From Pseudobdellovibrionaceae bacterium (GTDB taxonomy: Bacteria; Bdellovibrionota; Bdellovibrionia; Bdellovibrionales; Bdellovibrionaceae), in assembly GCA_016785955.1 (NCBI GenBank), contig JAEUWH010000065.1, positions 1-47,234 on the forward strand: 47,234 nt of DNA, in the 5' to 3' direction. The notes beneath the pieces are model-generated. The model was not told where the DNA came from. It was given only the letters and a program-made list of their open reading frames with translations, and ran no database searches. The stretch's first letter is position 1. Every line of letters starts with the position of its first letter. Both the position numbers and the translations under genes were made by a program. This document shows, piece by piece, positions 42,366 to 47,234 of the stretch.

Positions 42366-43661
42366 ATGCGGCTAGTTCATCCTAAAAAGCAGTTGGGAAA
42401 AAAGATTGTGGTTATTGTCGGGGCCGGGTTTGCCGGGTTGAATGCCGCAAAAGCGTTATCAGTATATCCTGAGTTGCATATTGTTCTTATCGACCAAAGA
42501 AATCATCATTTGTTTCAGCCATTGTTATACCAAGTCGCCACGGCGGGGTTAAACCCTGCCGACATTGCGGTGCCTATTCGCAGTCAGTTTTCAGGAATTG
42601 ATAACGTCGAGGTTAAGCTCGAGAAAATAGCCAGAATTGATTTAGAGACACAGGATGTTCAGCGCGATAACGTAAATGAAAAATTGCCTTATGATTATTT
42701 GATTTTGGCGTGTGGGGCTCGCGATAATTATTTCAGTCACCCCGAGTGGGCGGCCGTTGCGCCAGGATTGAAATCACTGGAGCAGGCCACGGAAATTCGT
42801 CGTCGTATTTTGGTTGCGTTTGAAGAGGCGGAAAATGAATTTAATATTGAAAAACAAATGGCACTGTTGACCTTTGTGGTGGTGGGCGGCGGGCCTACGG
42901 GGGTTGAATTGGCTGGCGCCATTGCCGATATTAGTAAAACGGTGTTGATTCGAGATTTCCGTCGTATTAATCCGGGGCAGGCCAAAGTGATTTTAATTGA
43001 AGCCAGTCCTCGTGTTCTGGCCAGCTTTTCAGAGCGAGTCTCGGTGAAAGCACGAGAAGATTTAACGCAATTAGGAGTCGATGTCCGCACGCATTCGCGT
43101 GTGGAAGAAATTGATGCCAATGGTGTTGTTATAAACAAAGAACGTATTGCCGCGAAAAATGTTTTTTGGGCGGCCGGGGTGCAAGCGGCTCAATTGGAAT
43201 GCGCTCAAAACATGGCGCGGGAGAAGGGTGGTCGAATCAAAGTTTTAAAAGACCTATCCGTGCCCGGATTCAAAAATGCATTTGTTATTGGTGATATGGC
43301 GGCGGTCGAGTGGGAAGAGGGAAAATTTGTGCCTGGTCTGGCGCCGGCGGCCATTCAACAAGGGATTCATATCGCTGATGTGATCAAAGCCGATTATCAA
43401 AATAAGCCGCGACCAGAATTTAAATATTTAGATAAAGGTGCTATGGCGACCATTGGTAAACATAAAGCTGTCTTGGAAGTTAAAAAATTTTGGATGTCTG
43501 GATATTTGGCCTGGCTAGCCTGGTTGTTTATTCACGTTTTCTATTTGGTCGGTTTTAAAAATCGAGTGGCTGTGGTGGCCTACTGGGCCTGGAGCTATTT
43601 ATTTTCAAAACGGGGGGCTCGACTGATCACGGGAACGGAATCCCATCGCCGTTCAACGTGA
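42366..43661 (+). CDS. ndh: Type II NADH dehydrogenase (NDH-2)
   Basis: Peripheral membrane flavoprotein passing electrons from NADH to quinone without pumping; 431 residues. The FAD-binding loop is VGAGFAGL (18-25), followed by RNHHLFQPLLYQVA. The NADH-binding GGGPTGVELAGA lies in the middle, then ASPRVL and GDMAAVEW, and PAAIQQG near the second flavin site. The C-terminal helix (YLAWLAWLFIHVFYLVGF) attaches to the membrane. ATG 42366 has GGAG 6 nt upstream; starts 69 and 12 nt further out exist but are less supported. In other bacteria NDH-2 supplements or replaces complex I. Confidence 0.92.
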   Translation: MRLVHPKKQLGKKIVVIVGAGFAGLNAAKALSVYPELHIVLIDQRNHHLFQPLLYQVATAGLNPADIAVPIRSQFSGIDNVEVKLEKIARIDLETQDVQRDNVNEKLPYDYLILACGARDNYFSHPEWAAVAPGLKSLEQATEIRRRILVAFEEAENEFNIEKQMALLTFVVVGGGPTGVELAGAIADISKTVLIRDFRRINPGQAKVILIEASPRVLASFSERVSVKAREDLTQLGVDVRTHSRVEEIDANGVVINKERIAAKNVFWAAGVQAAQLECAQNMAREKGGRIKVLKDLSVPGFKNAFVIGDMAAVEWEEGKFVPGLAPAAIQQGIHIADVIKADYQNKPRPEFKYLDKGAMATIGKHKAVLEVKKFWMSGYLAWLAWLFIHVFYLVGFKNRVAVVAYWAWSYLFSKRGARLITGTESHRRST

Positions 43662-43668
43662 CAAGATT

Positions 43669-43760
43669 GTGATGACAGAGTGATGACGAAAGAGTGCTAC
43701 TTGCACAGTGATAGTTGCCTAGAGATTACCTAGAGACTACGTAGAGAATGAATAGAGAAG
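43669..43760. repeat. 11-bp phased repeats before the epimerase gene
   Basis: GTGATGAC occurs at 43669-43676 and 43680-43687, 11 bp apart. Then four tandem 11-bp units at 43717-43760: GCCTAGAGATT, ACCTAGAGACT, ACGTAGAGAAT, GAATAGAGAAG, with a TAGAGA core in each. Two spacings of one helical turn place the cores on one face of the DNA. The 183-bp gap 43662-43844 holds no gene. Confidence 0.7.
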
Positions 43761-43844
43761 TGTTATTGAAATGTCAGTGAAACAGCTCAGAGATGGGTGG
43801 AAGTTCTATCCTTTGGCTAAATCTTGTGCCATAGTCGAAGCATT

Positions 43845-44738
43845 ATGAACGTATTGATTACCGGTGCCAGTGGATTAGTGGGCAAAAGCATAATAAAGAC
43901 TCTGACACAAGAAGGACATCAGGTCTTTGCGCTTGTTCGCTCGCCAGAAAAAGTGAATGAAATTCCTTCTCAATATGTAAGGCGTTGGCAATACCAAGAA
44001 CGACCCGATCCTAGTTTTATTCGCGGTGTGGATGCTGTCATTCATCTGTTGGGCGAGTCAATCGCGGCTAAACGCTGGACCGAAGAAAGAAAGAGACAGC
44101 TTCAAGAGTCTAGAATTGTGAGTACAAAAAATCTGGTGAGTGTTTTGTGTCAATTGGAACCCGCAGAGCGACCGAAAGTTTTAATTTCGACATCGGCCAC
44201 GGGATACTATGGGGATTGTGGCGATGTGGAAATCAACGAGCAGTCGCCTGTGGGCAGTGATTTTTTAGCCGAGCTGTGCAAACAATGGGAGGCGGAAACG
44301 GCACCCGCCGTGCAAGTGGGGATGCGCACGGTAACTATGCGTTTAGGTTTGGTGCTTTCAAAATCGGGTGGTTTTTTAGCAAAAATGGCACCTGTGGTAT
44401 TGGGCGATGGTCAGCAGTGGCAAAGCTGGGTGCATATTCATGATGTAAATCAATTTATTTCAAAAGCGATCAGTGATTCGTCAATGAGTGGACCATATAA
44501 TTTGGTGGCGCCGACGCCCGTTAGAAACAAGGAAATGACTCGGACATTTGCTCGCGTCCGTGGGATTCCGTTGACTTTACCTGCGCCGACACTGGCATTA
44601 AAGTTAATCTTAGGTGAAATGTCGACTGCGGTTTTAGCTGGCCAGAGAGTATTTCCACAGCGTCTTTTGGAGTCGGGATTTCAGTTTCAGTTTTCAAACT
44701 TAGATCAAGCTTTGCGCGATATTTACGGGACAAAATAA
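43845..44738 (+). CDS. TIGR01777-type SDR epimerase-like protein
   Basis: A 297-residue NAD-dependent short-chain dehydrogenase/epimerase-like protein (E. coli YfcH type). The NAD loop GASGLVGK is at 7-14 and INLAG-equivalent VIHLLGESI at about 67. Active-site-like STSATGYYGD and WQSWVHIHDV are typical of the TIGR01777 family. The activity is unknown. A DUF1731-like C-terminus is present. ATG 43845 gives the family start; the ribosome site is weak. Its stop overlaps the photolyase start (TAATG). The pairing with a photolyase gene recurs in other bacteria as far as I recall. Confidence 0.88.
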   Translation: MNVLITGASGLVGKSIIKTLTQEGHQVFALVRSPEKVNEIPSQYVRRWQYQERPDPSFIRGVDAVIHLLGESIAAKRWTEERKRQLQESRIVSTKNLVSVLCQLEPAERPKVLISTSATGYYGDCGDVEINEQSPVGSDFLAELCKQWEAETAPAVQVGMRTVTMRLGLVLSKSGGFLAKMAPVVLGDGQQWQSWVHIHDVNQFISKAISDSSMSGPYNLVAPTPVRNKEMTRTFARVRGIPLTLPAPTLALKLILGEMSTAVLAGQRVFPQRLLESGFQFQFSNLDQALRDIYGTK

Positions 44739-46213
44739 TGAAAGAGTGGGGTATTCACTGGTTTCGCCGGGATTTGCGTGTCGCCGATAATGCTGCATTA
44801 AAGGAAAATTGGCGTCGCACCCATCGCCGCACGTTGGGATTATTTTGTTTTGATTCTAAATTTTTGTCGCGCTCTGATTTTTCACATAATCGTTTTGCAT
44901 TTTTTTTGAAAACACTAAATCAGCTGCGTCAGGATTGGCGGAAAAGTGGTGGTGATTTATTGATCGTCGACAGTGCTCCGCAGGAAGCCTTTGCACAGCT
45001 GCTGGAGTACTGTCAGAAAAAAAATATACCGACGCCAGCGTTGGTCAGTTGGAATCGTGACTATGAACCTTATGCCCGCGAACGTGATGTGAAAATCGAA
45101 AAATTTTTGCAAGCGCGGGGGATTGTGGTTTACCACGCACGCGATCATTTGGTTTTTGAGCCTCATGAAGTCGTAAAGGATGACGGCAAGTTTTATCAGG
45201 TGTACTCGCCATTCAGTCGAAAATGGTTTTCCCTGTTGGACAGCGAGCAGGGGCGCCAGCGGTTGATGGCCCAAAGTCGTGCGGCTGAGTATTTTAATAG
45301 GGATGCTCGAGATCCTGACTTGTTTCAGGCGCAGTGGAGCGAGATGGCCCATGATGTGGATTTTCCTTTTCGGGACGCGTGGGAGAATTTTGAAAAAAGA
45401 AACTGTCCCCATGTTACGATCCCGGTTCCCGAAGCGGGTTTTCACGTGGCTTTTCGGACGTTGCAAAAATTCACAGAGAATATTTCTGGTTACAAAGAGA
45501 ACCGGGACATCCCGTCATTGGAGGGTACGTCTCAGTTATCGAAGTTTTTTAAAAATGGCAGCTTGACGGTTCTGCAGGTGTTGGCGCAGTTGGATACTCG
45601 GTATTTACACTGGCATCGTGATGATAGTCAGACTAAATTTATTAAAGAGTTAGTTTGGCGCGAGTTCTATTATTCAATTTTATATCACCAGCCGCGCATT
45701 GAATCCGAGGCCTTTCTGACTCAGTTTAAAAATATTCGTTGGGAGAACAATCACGCTTTTTTTGAGCATTGGAAACAGGGGACGACAGGATTTCCCATTG
45801 TAGATGCGGGTATGCGACAGCTGCTGATGACGGGGTGGATGCATAATCGTGTCCGCATGATTGTGGCTTCGTTTTTGACGAAAGATTTATTGATTGATTG
45901 GCGTTGGGGTGAAAACCATTTTATGAAAGAGTTATTGGATGGTGATTTGGCACCGAACAACGGCGGCTGGCAATGGGCGGCTTCGACCGGCTGTGATCCA
46001 CAGCCCTATTTTCGAATATTCAATCCTTGGCTTCAGGGAAAGAAATTTGATCCCGAGGGTAAGTACATACGAATGTACGTACCAGAATTGCAAGATGCCC
46101 CATCCAAGTTATTACATGATCCCGAAGGTGATCGTCGTGCATATAAATACCCATTGCCGATCGTGAATCATTCCGTTCAACGTGACAAGGCATTGAAGCT
46201 ATATACTGTTTGA
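44738..46213 (+). CDS. phrB: Class I CPD deoxyribodipyrimidine photolyase
   Basis: Light-driven DNA repair enzyme, 491 residues. The N-terminal antenna domain (HWFRRDLRVADN, 7-18; WNRDYEPYARERD, 105-117) and FAD domain are complete: GTSQLSKFFKNG, VWREFYYSIL (306-315), WMHNRVRM (367-374) and the NNGGWQW motif (407-413) with the flavin-contacting Asn and Trp residues. The end of the FAD site reads STGCDPQPYFRIF. It is expected to repair cyclobutane dimers. It is translated from an ATG overlapping the TIGR01777 stop. Confidence 0.94.
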   Translation: MKEWGIHWFRRDLRVADNAALKENWRRTHRRTLGLFCFDSKFLSRSDFSHNRFAFFLKTLNQLRQDWRKSGGDLLIVDSAPQEAFAQLLEYCQKKNIPTPALVSWNRDYEPYARERDVKIEKFLQARGIVVYHARDHLVFEPHEVVKDDGKFYQVYSPFSRKWFSLLDSEQGRQRLMAQSRAAEYFNRDARDPDLFQAQWSEMAHDVDFPFRDAWENFEKRNCPHVTIPVPEAGFHVAFRTLQKFTENISGYKENRDIPSLEGTSQLSKFFKNGSLTVLQVLAQLDTRYLHWHRDDSQTKFIKELVWREFYYSILYHQPRIESEAFLTQFKNIRWENNHAFFEHWKQGTTGFPIVDAGMRQLLMTGWMHNRVRMIVASFLTKDLLIDWRWGENHFMKELLDGDLAPNNGGWQWAASTGCDPQPYFRIFNPWLQGKKFDPEGKYIRMYVPELQDAPSKLLHDPEGDRRAYKYPLPIVNHSVQRDKALKLYTV

Positions 46214-46246
46214 TTTTATATAAAATTATTGAAATGATTTTATTCT

Positions 46247-47011
46247 ATGAAGCTAGTCAGTTGGAACGTTAACGGAATCCGAGCCTGTGGAAAAGGTGGA
46301 TTTTTGAAATGGTTTGAGGGTGAAAACGCCGATATTGTCTGTGTTCAGGAGATCAAAGCACATCCTGATCAATTGGAAACCGATTACAAAAATCCCTTGA
46401 AGTATCACGCATTCTGGAATCCTGCTGAAAAACCGGGTTACAGCGGCACCGCAGTTTTTACGAAGAAAGAACCATTGGACGTGCAGTTGGGTCTGGGGGA
46501 TCCAGAGTTTGATCGGGAAGGTCGCGCGATGATTTTAAAGTTTCCCCAGTTTACGTTGATTAATTCGTATTTTCCCAATAGCCAGCGAGACCATGCGCGA
46601 TTACCGTATAAACTGGCTTTTTGTAAAAAGTTTTTAAAAGTAGCCGAGTCTTTGAGAAAAAAAGGCGAGAATGTGATCATGTGTGCGGATTGGAATATTG
46701 CTCATCAAGAAATTGATTTAAAAAATCCCAAATCTAACAAGAAAAACGCTGGTTTTTTACCTGAAGAGCGTGCATGGATGGATTTGTTTATCCATACGGG
46801 TTACGTCGATGCATTTCGAAAGTTTCACTCTGAGGGTGGCCATTATACATGGTGGAGCTATCGTCCTGGTGTACGAGAAAAAAATGTAGGGTGGCGATTG
46901 GACTATTTTATGACGAATAGTGAATTCGATGATCGCCTTAAGACTTCGTATCACAGAACGGACGTGTTTGGTTCAGACCACTGCCCGGTAGTTCTGGAGC
47001 TAAAAAAATAG
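46247..47011 (+). CDS. xthA: Exodeoxyribonuclease III / AP endonuclease
   Basis: Base-excision-repair nuclease of the XthA/ExoA family, 254 residues. The active-site residues are Asn8 in WNVNG, Glu36 in CVQEIKA, a Tyr/His-flanked loop NSYFPNS, Asp-Asn in ADWNIAH, the YTWWSYR phrase, RLDYF, and the final His in GSDHCPV. All are in the right order. It follows phrB after 33 bp and probably shares its transcript, giving a repair cluster. Confidence 0.94.
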   Translation: MKLVSWNVNGIRACGKGGFLKWFEGENADIVCVQEIKAHPDQLETDYKNPLKYHAFWNPAEKPGYSGTAVFTKKEPLDVQLGLGDPEFDREGRAMILKFPQFTLINSYFPNSQRDHARLPYKLAFCKKFLKVAESLRKKGENVIMCADWNIAHQEIDLKNPKSNKKNAGFLPEERAWMDLFIHTGYVDAFRKFHSEGGHYTWWSYRPGVREKNVGWRLDYFMTNSEFDDRLKTSYHRTDVFGSDHCPVVLELKK

Positions 47012-47022
47012 GAAAGGATTGT

Positions 47023-47073
47023 ATGAAAAAGATAATTGGTTTTTTAGCATTCATTGTGTTTTTATCTTCGTGA
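47023..47073 (+). pseudogene. Truncated lipoprotein-signal ORF
   Basis: ATG 47023 has AGGAAAGGA 6 nt upstream and opens a 16-residue ORF, MKKIIGFLAFIVFLSS, ending in TGA. That is a typical lipoprotein signal peptide. The codon after the stop is Cys, and the frame then reads CACLCSLRIDS to a TAG at 47107-47109. A sense codon in place of TGA would give a 28-residue small lipoprotein, entericidin-sized. It looks like a gene broken by one mutation; it may also be a real short peptide. Confidence 0.4.
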
Positions 47074-47127
47074 TGTGCGTGCCTGTGTTCGTTGCGTATT
47101 GACTCATAGGTAAATGATACTGAAGCA

Positions 47128-47165
47128 GTGCAATCAAGATCCGGTTGCACGGTTTCTTCTTTTTA
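47128..47165 (+). terminator. Rho-independent terminator after the DNA-repair cluster
   Basis: GTGCAATC (47128-47135) and GGTTGCAC (47143-47150) form an 8-bp stem (one T-G pair) with a 7-nt loop AAGATCC, followed by a T-rich tract TTTCTTCTTTTTA. It overlaps the end of the minus-strand fragment below. Confidence 0.72.
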
Positions 47166-47234
47166 TCTCATCGACTAGTTCAAAAAATACTTTAAGTTTT
47201 TTATCCATTTCTTTTTTTAGGTAAATTGGATTCT
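47134..47234 (-). CDS. C-terminal fragment of an unknown protein, cut by the right edge
   Basis: On the minus strand a frame enters from the right edge and runs to TGA at 47136-47134, giving about 33 residues: NPIYLKKEMDKKLKV then FFELVDEIKRRN and RATGS. It is Lys/Glu-rich and helical, like the end of a soluble protein. An internal ATG at 47208 could instead be the start of a 23-residue ORF. No family can be named. Confidence 0.45.
   Translation of the reverse strand, partial: NPIYLKKEMDKKLKVFFELVDEIKRRNRATGS

Noticed and set aside
44957-45466. 169-codon minus-strand ORF inside the photolyase gene
   Set aside because: Antisense to a complete photolyase; no independent support.

Overview
The window reads as a gene-dense chromosomal segment of a Gram-negative, didermic bacterium of the Bdellovibrio type (Bdellovibrionota, formerly Deltaproteobacteria). 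Clues are moderate G+C (judged by eye), frequent GTG/TTG starts, many secreted and lipid-anchored proteins, an LPS gene (kdsA), a TonB system, and an EF-G resembling the spdEFG1/mitochondrial-type subfamily rather than the usual str-operon EF-G. The placement is inference from protein families, with no database search. There is no rRNA, tRNA, CRISPR array, insertion sequence or prophage that I can see.

Layout, left to right. 0-8.4 kb: the tail of an unknown gene, a HAD-like protein, a periplasmic tail-specific protease (prc) closed by a strong terminator, then a translationally coupled trio (2-oxoacid dehydrogenase E1 alpha, E1 beta, SAM methyltransferase), a secreted unknown and pyrE. 8.4-15.7 kb: a small membrane protein, stand-alone fusA, a receiver-only response regulator, a compact RecQ overlapping aat, a secreted unknown and a PilZ membrane protein. 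15.8-19.6 kb: polyphosphate kinase coupled to SixA, then a secreted Cys-containing protein and a 379-bp gap rich in short repeats. 19.6-25.2 kb: a minus-strand operon of DegT aminotransferase, kdsA, flippase-like membrane protein and the TIGR03546/TIGR03545 pair, best read as an envelope/LPS unit. 25.4-30.9 kb: a FadL-type porin, a rhodanese, a lipid-anchored M1 aminopeptidase and an orphan protein.

30.8-41.2 kb is the most distinctive region: ten consecutive minus-strand genes for a complete outer-membrane uptake system. They are a LamG/fibronectin lipoprotein, a secreted beta-helix protein, a TonB-dependent receptor, an ankyrin lipoprotein, ExbB, ExbD, a DUF3450-like periplasmic protein, a second coiled-coil membrane protein, TonB and a tetratricopeptide-like protein. 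It resembles Vibrio TonB2 systems, but the TtpC component appears split: the coiled-coil part is a separate protein with one membrane anchor, and ExbB is separate.

41.3-47.2 kb: an alpha/beta hydrolase, NDH-2, then an epimerase-like protein coupled to a class I photolyase and followed by exonuclease III (a DNA-repair group). At the right edge are an apparently broken lipoprotein gene, a terminator and the end of a minus-strand gene. Non-coding highlights are a 4 x 11-bp phased repeat before the epimerase gene, a 12-nt repeat that lines up four in-frame stop codons at the end of the TIGR03545 gene, a 16-bp palindrome between fusA and the response regulator, and a 17-bp duplication that creates the start of the TonB receptor gene.
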